Below, piece by piece: positions 16,724-27,200 of a stretch of DNA of 64,000 bases. The translations under genes were made by a program, and so were the position numbers. Every line of letters starts with the position of its first letter. Positions within the stretch are counted from its first letter, which is position 1. The notes under the pieces were generated by a model. That model did not search any database. It saw only the letters and a list, made by a program, of their open reading frames with translations, and had not been told where the DNA came from. Origin of the DNA: Flavobacterium ranwuense (GTDB lineage: Bacteria > Bacteroidota > Bacteroidia > Flavobacteriales > Flavobacteriaceae); NCBI RefSeq assembly GCF_004349315.1, contig NZ_SMLH01000004.1, forward strand, positions 186,001 to 250,000, read 5' to 3'.

Positions 16724-17001
16724 ATCAGTAATTCTACTTTGCTTCTATATCCAGGATGATATGAAGGTGTATACCTGACATATCCCATTTCTTGCAACTG
16801 CTTAAAATACTTATGGTATGTTGGCAGTGTACGAATATGCGCCAGCGCCATGATTTTACTCCTACTTACATGTATCGTTCTTTTTTGACCCTGCCGATAT
16901 CCTAAATACAGAATAGCACTTAGCAAGGAAAAATGCCAGACATTCAACCTGTTGTCATTTTCAAATACAGCTAAGTAATCTAATAGTTCATTTAAATCCA
17001 T
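16714..17001 (-). CDS. Small winged-helix-like protein of mobile elements
   Basis: A 95-residue protein (MDLNELLDYLAVFENDNRLN at the start). It has a helix, then SRSKIMALAHIRTLPTYHKY resembling a recognition helix, then a beta wing (YVRYTPSYHPGYRSKVELL). Similar small DNA-binding proteins occur beside excisionase-like genes on Bacteroidota conjugative elements. It lies 5 bp after the HTH_17-like gene on the same strand and ends inside a terminator stem. A role in element replication or excision control is inferred from this context. Confidence 0.6.
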   Translation of the reverse strand: MDLNELLDYLAVFENDNRLNVWHFSLLSAILYLGYRQGQKRTIHVSRSKIMALAHIRTLPTYHKYFKQLQEMGYVRYTPSYHPGYRSKVELLIEP

Positions 17002-17006
17002 GACTA

Positions 17007-17279
17007 TTAGTCTTCGTTAAACAGTTTAATTAGATCCTCTTTATTATAGTAATAAGAACCTAATACTTTCTTGAACCGCACTTTCCCTGTTACCCTTAAA
17101 TTTTGCAATGATCCTGGTGACATATCCATCAATTTTCTAACTGCTCGGCTTTTGAGCCATTCTGGGTGAATATTTTCTTTCTCCCTTAGTTGAGCATCTT
17201 CCATTATCTTACGGATATCATTTATCAAGAGCAAGCCAAATTGCCGCAAATCATCCTTCGTTAAAATATCACTCATCAT
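17007..17279 (-). CDS. HTH_17/excisionase-family DNA-binding protein
   Basis: A 90-residue protein. The C-terminal half has the MerR/Xis-like fold pattern: EWLKSRAVRKLMDMSPGSLQ (about 43-62), then a turn, VRFKKVLGSYYYNKEDLIKL. The N-terminal 40 residues are helical. Proteins of this size and type serve as excisionases or transcription factors on Bacteroidota conjugative transposons. It forms a two-gene unit with the winged-helix-like gene. The ATG at 17279 is followed by a second ATG one codon on. Confidence 0.75.
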   Translation of the reverse strand: MMSDILTKDDLRQFGLLLINDIRKIMEDAQLREKENIHPEWLKSRAVRKLMDMSPGSLQNLRVTGKVRFKKVLGSYYYNKEDLIKLFNED

Positions 17280-17533
17280 CTACCTCTTTTTGAATTAAAT
17301 TCTGCAATACCAATTTATTTTGGTTATGCAATAAAATTAATTAACGACTATACGTTCTTATAATGAATGTCTTTTTTTGGAATTATTTGGCTTGTTATGT
17401 CAAATTAATATTTTTCAACTTGAACCTGCAATTGAAATGACATGATAGCAATCATGAAATATATAGTGCATATCCCATTCGGATACCCGCTGCAGATAGT
17501 TTTTTTGTCAAGTTACAAAATCACTTCGTATGG

Positions 17534-17825
17534 GTCCGAATAAAGAGACTTTCGATCTGCTAAAAAAAAAGAGGTGCTGAAGATGAAGTAGAAGAATGCC
17601 TTTGACTATGCTTTGGTAAGAGATGCACAGCAGATGGATACCACCAAAGGCATATTGTTTTGGAAATACTACGCCGTGACAGGCTACTATCAGAATGTAC
17701 GTAATTACAAAGAAAATAAAGCCAAACTGCAAAATTATTGTAAGGGGCGGGCACAGCTAAAGTCCTAAAAGGCTTTGAACTGTATACCTCTTTTACAACA
17801 GACGCAGCGGAAATCTAAACCTTAA
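17534..17825 (+). pseudogene. Decayed 3' end of a DUF932 gene
   Basis: This stretch is clearly related to the 3' part of the intact DUF932 gene (29925-30238). Both contain CGAATAAAGAGACTTTCGAT, GGTGCTGAAGATGAAGT, GGCTACTATCA and an ending CTTAATTAAATA. The copy has lost about 22 bases after GATGAAGT, has gained A's in a run near 17563-17571, and carries several stops, so no frame reads through. The 5' two thirds of the gene are missing. It is followed 120 bases later by the STAND ATPase gene. The intact copy lies 12 kb downstream, so the two copies flank the defence-like block. Confidence 0.85.
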
Positions 17826-17945
17826 TTAAATAGCTATAGGCTATCGGGGATTGAGGTTTAAATCGGTCAAACGTAATATATTTAAATTGGTTAGTTATAT
17901 TTGCCTATCAATAAACGATTTGCATTATTTCAAATTATTACGACC

Positions 17946-20900
17946 ATGAAAAACGCTTTCTACGGTTACTCTTTCCAAAAGCTGGTCACATCGCTGATGC
18001 TGACAAAGATGGATGTGGAAAGAAGCATTGAATCCATAGAGATAGAAGCTTTGGTAGACCATAAATTTGACGACATCAGGATAATCAGCAGTGACAAGGA
18101 GTATTTTTTTCAGATAAAAGATTTCGCCACCATCTCACTAAACGACGTTGTTGTTTCCGGAACCGGAATCACTATTGCAGGAAAACTGCACAAATTGTCC
18201 ATGGCAACAAATGTGTTATTTTTCAACAGGATCGAAATTACGCCCGATTGCGAAATCTTGGGCATACCTGCACTTCGGCTAGGAAATATCTATATAATAT
18301 CACAATCAGGATTAGAGATAGATCAAAGAATAGAAGTGCTTTATAAAACAGACCACCTTAGAAAATACATTATCGATCAGTTTTTCAGCGAATGTCTCGA
18401 TAAACGAAAACTGCTGATGAAGATAAGTGATTTGCCAGCTTTGAATATCTTCAAGACCTATTTGATAGAACCTACCGTCAACGTGACTAGGAAAGTGCTT
18501 GATGTCGAAAATATATTGCTTATTGAAGGCAAACCAGGTGTCGGCAAAAGCCATTTGGTGGTAAATCTGGAAAAACAATATAAAAATAACATCATTTACC
18601 GTTTCTGGGTTTCCAATCATGATAACGACTATAACGAGCGGCTAAAATACAACAACTTCATTCAGGATTTCTCAAAGAAGCTGTTCTGGAACCTGAAACC
18701 GTATACCGAGGCACAAGTTATAGGGAAATTAGCGGAACTTGAAAAAACCGTTATAATAGATGGTCTTGACCATGTCGAAAACTACAATCCAAATGAACTG
18801 GAAGCATACGTTACCTTTATTGATAATCTGATGGAGCATTGTAAGGTAATTGTATTGAGCCGTCCATTGCAACGTATATTACCTTGGAAAAAACAATTGC
18901 TCGGAAATTGGAATCATGGACAGACAAAAACGGTTTTAAATGAACTTTACCATATCCAGGATTACAACACCATTCAAAAAATATTTACAATAACCGACGG
19001 TTATCCAATACTAGTAAGATATATTGCCGAACAATATAGGATTGAAGGGAGTGTGCCCGATTTCGAAGCATTTGACACCATCGACAAGTACTACGAGAAA
19101 ATAATCGAAGGCGAAAAAGGCAAACAGGCATTGGCGCTCTTTCTTTGCGTTCGGTCATACCTGATGCAGTCTGAAATTGACCTCTTCCTTGATGCATATG
19201 GTGCGATGTTCGTAAAGGAATTTGTCACGGAGCATCCCTATCTTTTTGAACTGCGGCTTAACAGGATTTCGATGTTTCACGATAGTTTTATTACGTTCCT
19301 ACGCAAACGCAACACCGATTACAAATTCATATTAGACAAGGTTAATGCTGTTGTATTCGCTTTGATAATCAACGGGGATAAGCGATTTCAATCACGATTT
19401 TCCTATTTTGATCTTTCAAAGGAAGAAAAGCAAAGCATCATAAGAAAGTACGCTTCAATCATAGAGTTTAAGAAACTCATGGAGGGTGTTATTGACTTCG
19501 AGGCGGTACGCGACTTCTATTTTCAGATACGCGAAGCACTGTCCACGATGGTACCGGAAGTTTTAGAAATCAGGCAATACTATGATTTATCCCTGATATT
19601 AAATATGGTTTCTCGTGATCATATATCCACGCTAAATGGATTTCACTACACCTATTGCAGATCGTTGTTCTTTAATGGTTATAGTATTGAAGACATCACA
19701 AGTACCCGTTACTTGTTCGGCATGTTTTACTATTTAGAAACAAACGATGGGTCGCTTCTTTTAAATACTACCAGCGATGATAACTATGAAACAAGCCGAT
19801 TCTTTAGTGAATTACAAAATGATGCGCGTGAAGAAATTGAATTCTTTGAAAAGCATAAAAAACCGCTTTCAGTTTCTAAAATCCGTTCACTCTTGAATGA
19901 CAGCTCCAATATGCGGTACAAGGAAATTGTCACCTATGTTCTTGAAGACCTGTTCATATATACAGAGAACAGAAAAACCTTTAAGATTTGGTATAGCGGA
20001 ATAAGCGAATACATGAAAGGCAATGATTGGAAGGCTGTTACTATTCTTGAAGAAGTTACATACGTTTTAGGTATCGATCAATACGCGCTGTCTTATATAT
20101 TAAAGCAGGCACGAGAATATCTTTTGGCGATTGGAATGTTGCCCAAGAAAAATGAATTTTTGAATATGTCTTTAAAACAGTATATAGTGAATCACAGGCA
20201 TGACGGCAGCTTTACGATGTGGGTAGACATACTCAGCTATATGCGGTTGGCGTTGCAGCAGGAACGCAAGATAGATCTGGGTTCGATTTCATTATTTTGG
20301 AACAAATATTACATCCGAAAAGACCACTCTTTATATACTTTGGATACCGCACTGCCAGTATTTGAAAGGCTTGGATACATAGAAATGTTCGATTCGGTAT
20401 GCCTCATCAATAAGATTCAGATCATGTCCGAGAAAGGATATCGTGGATTGTTGGCAGATTACGTGATGGAGCACCCGCCCGAATTTATAGCTTCGATTCT
20501 TGAGGATTTCCATAGCGATAATTTAAACATTTCGTGGTTTCTATTAGAGCCAGAATATATAAACGTGCTTCCTGATAGGATTTATAATATCGAGTTGAGA
20601 AATCAAATAAGATACCATCGCACCAATAATAACATTCCGTATGATGAGGTGGAAAATCTGCTCGATTCAAACAGGTTGGATAAGTTTCGCGAAGATTTGG
20701 CTTTTCATCGATATAGCATTTGGATTAAAGATAAAAGACCAGAAATTAAGAAGCTGAAGGCACTGAAAATTCCTTACAATACATTTAAGGAAAAGGACTA
20801 CGTCAGCAGCTCAACACCGGTTTCATATTTAGAGCAGGGAATTTTGGACAGTTCGAATAAGCACCTTATTATAGAAAATGGACTTAATCCATCTGAGGTT

Positions 20901-21191
20901 GCTGCTTTCGGCGACGGTTATTATGCTGCTCTATCTGATATCGAGATCTATAATATATTTTCAAAAGAGGACTTAGGGGCAAACATACAGGGAATGTTAT
21001 TCAATGCAATGACTTCCCGGTTGAGGACAATAGATCATTTCCATTCCCTGTGGCCATTCCCGGGAAATGTGATTAAACTTCTTTATTCAAATGAAGTGGT
21101 TGATGATTTTGAGGAATATTTCAGGAGTTTTATAACCTATCTCGATCTTTCAATGTTCGATTTGAAAAATACTGTCGGCGATCCCTATTAA
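17946..21191 (+). CDS. STAND-type ATPase with N-terminal nuclease-like domain (Avs-like)
   Basis: From the ATG at 17946 the protein has 1081 residues; an in-frame TTG at 17901 would add 15 residues but lies inside a TATATTTG promoter-like element (17896-17903). The N-terminus has a Cap4/Mrr-type PD-(D/E)XK pattern (FDDIRI at 41-46, FFQIKDF at 54-60). A P-loop GKPGVGKS is at 195-202 and Walker B TVIIDGLDHVE at 268-278, followed by VIVLSRP. Residues from about 350 onward are helical, as in STAND sensor regions, without recognisable repeats. This layout matches Avs-type anti-phage proteins that oligomerise on a phage protein and then cut DNA. The specific trigger cannot be read from the sequence. 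Confidence 0.7.
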   Translation: MKNAFYGYSFQKLVTSLMLTKMDVERSIESIEIEALVDHKFDDIRIISSDKEYFFQIKDFATISLNDVVVSGTGITIAGKLHKLSMATNVLFFNRIEITPDCEILGIPALRLGNIYIISQSGLEIDQRIEVLYKTDHLRKYIIDQFFSECLDKRKLLMKISDLPALNIFKTYLIEPTVNVTRKVLDVENILLIEGKPGVGKSHLVVNLEKQYKNNIIYRFWVSNHDNDYNERLKYNNFIQDFSKKLFWNLKPYTEAQVIGKLAELEKTVIIDGLDHVENYNPNELEAYVTFIDNLMEHCKVIVLSRPLQRILPWKKQLLGNWNHGQTKTVLNELYHIQDYNTIQKIFTITDGYPILVRYIAEQYRIEGSVPDFEAFDTIDKYYEKIIEGEKGKQALALFLCVRSYLMQSEIDLFLDAYGAMFVKEFVTEHPYLFELRLNRISMFHDSFITFLRKRNTDYKFILDKVNAVVFALIINGDKRFQSRFSYFDLSKEEKQSIIRKYASIIEFKKLMEGVIDFEAVRDFYFQIREALSTMVPEVLEIRQYYDLSLILNMVSRDHISTLNGFHYTYCRSLFFNGYSIEDITSTRYLFGMFYYLETNDGSLLLNTTSDDNYETSRFFSELQNDAREEIEFFEKHKKPLSVSKIRSLLNDSSNMRYKEIVTYVLEDLFIYTENRKTFKIWYSGISEYMKGNDWKAVTILEEVTYVLGIDQYALSYILKQAREYLLAIGMLPKKNEFLNMSLKQYIVNHRHDGSFTMWVDILSYMRLALQQERKIDLGSISLFWNKYYIRKDHSLYTLDTALPVFERLGYIEMFDSVCLINKIQIMSEKGYRGLLADYVMEHPPEFIASILEDFHSDNLNISWFLLEPEYINVLPDRIYNIELRNQIRYHRTNNNIPYDEVENLLDSNRLDKFREDLAFHRYSIWIKDKRPEIKKLKALKIPYNTFKEKDYVSSSTPVSYLEQGILDSSNKHLIIENGLNPSEVAAFGDGYYAALSDIEIYNIFSKEDLGANIQGMLFNAMTSRLRTIDHFHSLWPFPGNVIKLLYSNEVVDDFEEYFRSFITYLDLSMFDLKNTVGDPY

Positions 21192-21240
21192 AAGTTTGTT
21201 TATATTTACCACTATATAAGCCATTTAAAATTTAAAAGCC

Positions 21241-21681
21241 ATGCAAAAAATTTCCCTAACAGTTATCTGTTTTTTTCTCCCGATTTTTATTTTTCAAGAT
21301 TTCAATCCCGCGTTACATCTTATTCTAGTTGGAATTCTCTATGAAGCTAAGGCAACTATTGGACTTATGTTACTTTCACTTTTAGCAGGTTTTTGGAGTG
21401 TTAAAGCATTTTTCAAGTTGCTGTTCGGAGGATTGAGATTTAAGCATTTTATTGAATTGGCTATTACAATAGGAATTTGTTGCACTGCTTTTACAGGCGT
21501 CAAATACAAATTCAAAAACCTGCACCAGCGTCCTTTAAGGCTACTGCAAGGCGAAATTTTCCTGATCCCTGATTTTCAAAGAGTAAAAAGTGATTGGCAG
21601 CAGGCAAAAAAAAGTTTCGAAATATTCAGACGGACAATTCAAAGTTTGAGGATCGGATTACCCAAGACTTTCAACAACTAA
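21241..21681 (+). CDS. Small membrane protein, unknown
   Basis: A 146-residue protein with three hydrophobic stretches (about residues 4-20, 24-50 and 67-85) and a basic C-terminal tail (KYKFKNLHQRPLRLLQGEIF, then a Lys/Arg-rich helix). It lies 49 bp behind the STAND ATPase on the same strand, so co-expression is likely. No family is recognised. Its last 24 bases overlap the 3' end of the convergent GNAT gene. It could be a membrane effector or accessory for the ATPase, but position is the only evidence. Confidence 0.55.
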   Translation: MQKISLTVICFFLPIFIFQDFNPALHLILVGILYEAKATIGLMLLSLLAGFWSVKAFFKLLFGGLRFKHFIELAITIGICCTAFTGVKYKFKNLHQRPLRLLQGEIFLIPDFQRVKSDWQQAKKSFEIFRRTIQSLRIGLPKTFNN

Positions 21682-22401
21682 AAAATTACTGTAACGACAA
21701 GAATTTTGTTTAAAACGTTTAATGACACCCTCATAAATAACTATTCCTTGTTTAACATACTTGACTTTCCATTCTCCGTCAACGGGATAAATTATCGGTG
21801 AATCGAATGTTGTAATATTCCATCGATAGTTAGACGCTAACTTAGAGGAATAAACTTTATATTCAAACTGCGTCCAAACTTCAATATAGTTTTCTAAGAT
21901 CTTTTTCCTTGTAGTTTTCCTATTAGGTACAATGATTTTATAAAGCCATGGATGCTCATATTGGTTCTGTCTTAGTATATTGTGGTTATCAACCTCTTTG
22001 AATTTTTTAAATCCAAGTTTTTTCCATTTTGCAGCAGAGCTTTTGGGGGCACACATAAGTGACAAAACTACCGTCCCCTGTAGCCGGACTTTTTCTGTTA
22101 TGGCATCAAGCAACATTTTTCCAATACCTTTTCGGTGCTGTTCATATTGAACAACGGCTAGGTCAATATGGGTATATTTTTCATTAAACGCAAATTGCAT
22201 ATAACCTATAGCTTCATCATTGTCATTTACATAACATACAAAATTATCATCCGTAAAATTGGAGTTGGTAAAGTTGTAATAGAAGGATGATTTTTTTTCA
22301 AGCATCTCACTATGCAACCAGGTCTTGATTTGAAGCAGGTACTTTTCTTCAGGAGTAAATATTATTCTCATTGGTTGTAATTCAATTTCTATTGTGTTCA
22401 A
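21658..22401 (-). CDS. GNAT family N-acetyltransferase
   Basis: A 247-residue protein with the GNAT acetyl-CoA fold. Strands DEAIGYMQFAF and THIDLAVVQYE precede the pyrophosphate loop HRKGIGKMLLDAI (about residues 90-102), and KWKKLGFKKF gives motif B. The extra 100-residue C-terminus after the GNAT domain is unassigned and Tyr/Lys-rich, so the substrate is unclear. The stop overlaps the end of the convergent membrane-protein gene, and the start is 3 bp from the stop of the upstream unknown gene, which forms a two-gene minus-strand unit. Confidence 0.75.
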   Translation of the reverse strand: MNTIEIELQPMRIIFTPEEKYLLQIKTWLHSEMLEKKSSFYYNFTNSNFTDDNFVCYVNDNDEAIGYMQFAFNEKYTHIDLAVVQYEQHRKGIGKMLLDAITEKVRLQGTVVLSLMCAPKSSAAKWKKLGFKKFKEVDNHNILRQNQYEHPWLYKIIVPNRKTTRKKILENYIEVWTQFEYKVYSSKLASNYRWNITTFDSPIIYPVDGEWKVKYVKQGIVIYEGVIKRFKQNSCRYSNFLVVESLG

Positions 22402-22404
22402 TTT

Positions 22405-22845
22405 CTATTGTGGTTTGTAATTGACCATCTCTAAAAGAATTAATTTACCCTTCACTTTCCAGTCATATTCAGGCGGATTACTGAATATGGACAGATCATC
22501 TGGCATGTAATGATAATAGAATATAGACCGGAAAGCTGCTTCGGCATCTTCTGTATAAGGCCAGGCACTGCCGCTTCCAAAAAACTTATACACTTCGTAG
22601 GGTGGCGGTCCTTCCATGGTCAGTGAAGTCAGATAAGGCCTCGGGTCAAAATCTATCTTGTCAGCGGTAACGGTTCCTATAATTTTATATTCTTCTTTTA
22701 GGATACTGAGTTTTCCCCAGCCCCAGGGTGCTGGAAACTTAATCATTGTATAATCCGAGATATTGTATATCTCATGTTGCGTACTCCATTCCGGGACTTC
22801 TATTGTAAAGATATTGTCCCTAAGCCGGTTCATTTTACCTCGCAT
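22405..22845 (-). CDS. Hypothetical protein
   Basis: A 146-residue protein, or 142 from the second Met. It has no signal peptide or membrane span and is rich in aromatic residues and Pro (PAPWGWGKLSIL; MEGPPPYEVYKFFGSGSAWPY). No family is recognised. The 3-bp gap to the GNAT gene suggests that the two are transcribed together. The 187 bp upstream (to 23033) hold no gene. Confidence 0.55.
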   Translation of the reverse strand: MRGKMNRLRDNIFTIEVPEWSTQHEIYNISDYTMIKFPAPWGWGKLSILKEEYKIIGTVTADKIDFDPRPYLTSLTMEGPPPYEVYKFFGSGSAWPYTEDAEAAFRSIFYYHYMPDDLSIFSNPPEYDWKVKGKLILLEMVNYKPQ

Positions 22846-23032
22846 AGCTAGATTTTAACTTATCTAAACTCTTCCTTGTGTACTCCTTAACAACTTTGAT
22901 ATTCATAATTTGCTATTCATTTGATTTTATTTCTATCATGTGCAGTTCTTCAACTGAAAAATATTGATCCGGCCGTGTTTCAGCAGGCTTTCCATGTGTT
23001 CACGCTTGCCGGACTTTACTATGCAAATTATT

Positions 23033-24115
23033 TCACTCCTTTTTATCTCTTTTAGTACTTAACGATACAAGGCTGTCAAGAATATTTTCACCGCCATCGT
23101 ACTCGGTGCCTAACTCTTCAGGAGTAAATGCCATATGAGGCCAGACAGGACTATACAACAAATCTACAAGTTTTGTTTTTCCTATCTTTTCAGAAAATTC
23201 GTCAGCATACTGTGGATCAGCGATAGCTTTGTAATAGTGATTCGCCGCCCCGGCAATTACATCAGCTATCTGCACAGTGTGAACATCTTTAGAGTCGGCA
23301 AATTTAATATCGATCAGTTTTAGGGGGAGTTTTAATTTTCTCCTGTCGGTACCTATTTCACCTTCTTCATTGATATTGCTGACAAGATCAATCAGTTCCT
23401 TATGATGTACCAGAGGCTTAGAATTATCCACAAAGGCATAGAAACTCTTATCTGTTTTTCTTCCCCAATAGTCTATCAGGTTGATAAAGGCGGATAAGGT
23501 GGAATCAAAATTATATTTATCCCAACGGTCTAAAATGTCATCGATATATGGATAGCTGCCTAAAATGAGTAACAGGGCATCCACGAATTTTTCATCCTTG
23601 CTCGATGCTATAAGATTCTCGACTGCCGTATAGAACTTATCGATATGAACTTCATCCCGGAACTGAAATAACTTTATGAACGCGTGCTTATATACTTCCA
23701 CAGCATCTGGATCGCAGAATACCGGTACGCAGAAAAAAAGCATATTTGTAAGGGCAATGTTTTGCCCATCTTCATAAACATCAGTATCTATATCCTCCTT
23801 TAGCACAGGCTCTATCAGCCTGTCAACTGTATGGAGCCATATACAGTACTGTTTATGGAATAAAGCTATTTGTACGGTCTCATCCGATATAATGTCGTGG
23901 TTTAACAGTGCTATAATTTCATTTTGGTACCTTTTGCTTTTCTTAAGCCGGGCGAATTTTAATTCATTCCCTTTGGCTGTTAAAATCCCACGAAGCTCCT
24001 GTGCCTCGTTTTCAGTTAATCGTACTGAAGACAATATGAAAACCGGTTGCTCACTATTTAGCAAATCGCTACCTGTATTGCCTGATTCATCGAAAGCATA
24101 CAATTGTTCCTCCAT
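23033..24115 (-). CDS. DUF3800 family protein
   Basis: A 360-residue protein with the DUF3800 pattern. It has YAFDESGNTG at residues 6-15, ELKFARLKKSKRY near 51-63, FVDNSKP near 223-229 and VQIADVIAGAANHYY near 280-294. The acidic residues of the DESG and D-N-S motifs are those expected of an RNase H-like fold. DUF3800 proteins often accompany mobile and defence genes, but their activity is not settled. It lies 166 bp upstream of nothing on its own strand and 165 bp after the large SEC-C gene, in the same direction. Confidence 0.8.
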   Translation of the reverse strand: MEEQLYAFDESGNTGSDLLNSEQPVFILSSVRLTENEAQELRGILTAKGNELKFARLKKSKRYQNEIIALLNHDIISDETVQIALFHKQYCIWLHTVDRLIEPVLKEDIDTDVYEDGQNIALTNMLFFCVPVFCDPDAVEVYKHAFIKLFQFRDEVHIDKFYTAVENLIASSKDEKFVDALLLILGSYPYIDDILDRWDKYNFDSTLSAFINLIDYWGRKTDKSFYAFVDNSKPLVHHKELIDLVSNINEEGEIGTDRRKLKLPLKLIDIKFADSKDVHTVQIADVIAGAANHYYKAIADPQYADEFSEKIGKTKLVDLLYSPVWPHMAFTPEELGTEYDGGENILDSLVSLSTKRDKKE

Positions 24116-24280
24116 ATGTTGCGGACTTTAGTTATTAATAGCTAAATGACATGATTTCAAAACAGCAGGTATAAAGATTTATATACCTGCTGGGAATTTG
24201 ATAAGCGTGAGAAATGTAAAATTACTAAATTATATTAAAGAAGAGAGAAGCTATCTGTACGATATCCTAAGAATTGCGCT

Positions 24281-27200
24281 CTACTTTTTAAGTTGATGGT
24301 CGTAATTTTTTTCCAAGACACTAAATCCATCCTTTTCAAGATCATACAGCGTAATAAAAGGTAATGGCAGGGTTTGTTTACGAAGGTGCGGTGTCAACAT
24401 TTCCTCATTTGTAACAAAGAATGACTTTACTGTAAAACCCGTCAGATCGGCTTTGTAAACTTTGCCTACAGCATCAAGATTGGTTTTTAACCACTCATGC
24501 CTTATCATATGTTTTTCAATCCATCCTTTATCTGACGAATTTTCGCCAAATAGCTTTGTAACCTCCTCAATCATTTCCTTGACATTCCTGCTGGGAGACA
24601 TACTCTTACATTCAAGACTGTATAATAGTTTATTGACCGTCTCAATAATAAGTACATCAACATCACCAATATCTTCCACATGATGTAATGGAGCCTTCGG
24701 CTTGATATAAGCATCTGTATCCATTATTAAACTAGTTGGATTTATTGATTTTACCACTGCTTCAACTAAATCATCACCTCTCTTATTGGCAAATTTTCCT
24801 AGAACTTTACTTACTTCGCTTCCTGCAGAAGATCTAAAACGTCCGGACAGCAGTTGCTGCATCCATGTAATTCTGCATTGCAGCAGATGCCGTACACCCC
24901 AGTAAACTCTACGTTCACCATCCACGTCTACAATAATCAAAGGCTTACGAAGCAGTGACAACATTCTATTGTTTCGCCAAGGGATAATATCAATAAACTC
25001 ATACCCTCCAGCCGGTAATGTATCTACTGTCCCTCTAGAATAAAGACCTAAAAATTCTACCGCCCGATCAAATTCATCGCTAGAAAATTCATCCATATAT
25101 TTGTTGACTTCGGCATTTAACTCTTTTAGCGGCATGCTGGAGCACGCATCCTCTTGAAGGAACCCTATGTGAGCCAAACCTTCCACAAATTCACATAAGC
25201 GGGAGAAGCTAATACCATAATCTTTGAGAAAAGCTTTTTCCAATGCAGCAGGAACAGGTTTTTCATCAATTGTAAGGTGCTGTGGAAAGACGTGCTCGTA
25301 AGTTTCTATAGCATCAGTAATATGTTCTGTTACCTTTGCTCTTTGAAAAGGGTCAAAAATTTCACGGATATTTTCTTTCTTGGTGCCAATTCTTTTTGAC
25401 GGCAGAACCGAGAGTTCTATATCCAGTAAATCAAAGTGTATCTGGTCTCCACTAGAACCCCAAGCAAGGATTTGTGCCATAATAGCCATAAGTTCATCAA
25501 TTGCTGTTGTACTCACAGGAAGACTTCCTTTGAAAGGCTCCGCAGCAAGATGCTCAATCAGACAGCGAACTGATAAGGTGGATTTATCCAGATCTTGTAA
25601 CTCCTTCGACAAATCTATGTGGTGCTGTGCAACGCTGACAAAGCAGGCTATCCTTGTTGGCGTGTTTATCCTTACCCGCTCTCGCTTATTAATCAGCCCC
25701 TCATTAATTCTGATTAATCTCTGTAATAATTCCGTAGAATCATACTGATTAATTTTAGTTCGTAAATAAGGAAGTAAAGCTATCTGAACTATATTTGAAG
25801 TAAGCTTTTCCTTCTCCTTTTTAGTAGTCAATTCACCAACTGCGGGAGCATCCTTACCAAGAAGGGGGACGATATTATCCAGTACAACGTTGACATCATG
25901 TTGTTGAACCAATCTGTAGCCAGATAGATTCTGAGGGTCTAACAAAAGGTTATCGCTGGTGTCCAATATATATACTTTTTTCTTATTGCCCAAGGGGGCA
26001 ATAAGATCTACACTGTTGTTTATTTCCTCATCCGTAAAACCAGTTTTTAAATTTTTAACAAGTAAATCGTTTAACCCAGTCAGGATTGCTTTTACTAATT
26101 GTCTTTCTCCCTCGTTATCCGCCCCATATAAATAGGGTAGAATTTGATGAGGAACCGTAATATTAATGTTATCCACTGTTGATCTAACTTTAAAGTTATC
26201 AAACAGTGCCGTTTCTCTTATAAAATTTCTTTCTATTTCTGCAAATTTGCTTTCATTGTCCAAATCGAAGGTAATCTTAACCGGCACACTTCCTAACGCT
26301 GACAATTTTAATTTAATAACATCTTCCAATTGCCACAACCAGTAAGCAATGGCATCACATATTTCCCAATACATATTCTTTAATACTGGGCCTGAGTTAT
26401 CTGACATGGCTAAGGGTGAGATCCAAATGTACACCGGCAGGTTTTCCACCAGTAAGCTGAGTTGTCCGCTTCCAATCTGCTCAAGATTTAGATAGGTACC
26501 TCCATATTTATCCATCTTCATGACTTCTATCAACCGTACCTGTCCATCGTCTTTAAACGGAACAGCATGTAAGTCAACGTTCCATTTGGATTTTAGAAGT
26601 AAATCAAATCCATACCCAGGCTCAATTGTTATATGTATTGGTCCTGCATTATCGGAACAGTAGAATGAGTTGTCATTGTCCTGATAAAATTTAAATCTGT
26701 CTATAAAGGAACTAAATCCCATCATAGAATCATGAGCTTTTTCATTTGCTATAGCAAATTTGTAGAGATCAATCGCATCAACATCTTTCAAGCCACTAAT
26801 AATGCTCAGTTCGGAAGCTTCAAGCAGCAAGGTTTGCCCATTTACAGCTTTGTTTGCGCCAGCAAAAAACATTTCACCAATACTTGAAACAATTTGCAAT
26901 TCAAGTATTTGATACCTTTTAAATTCGGGCATATCCAATACCGCTTTAAAAACAGCTTCGCGATCTTGCTCATCTTTCACATTTTGCCCCGGATATCTCA
27001 GATACATAAGGGCGATTTTATCATCATCGAAACGATAAACTCCATATCTTAACGAAGGAGCATTTTTATTTCCTGTTACATCAAGAGGAAGGTATTTGAA
27101 GCCCATCTTTTTGAGTTTCAATTGTAAATCGAGCCATAAAAAATCATGGTACGCCTCAACCAACAGCTCATAACAACCTATCCTTTTGGCTTCGCTCTTT

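Noticed and set aside
17508..17754. Minus-strand frames of 64 and 74 residues
   Set aside because: They lie over the decayed DUF932 copy and read as antisense of it.
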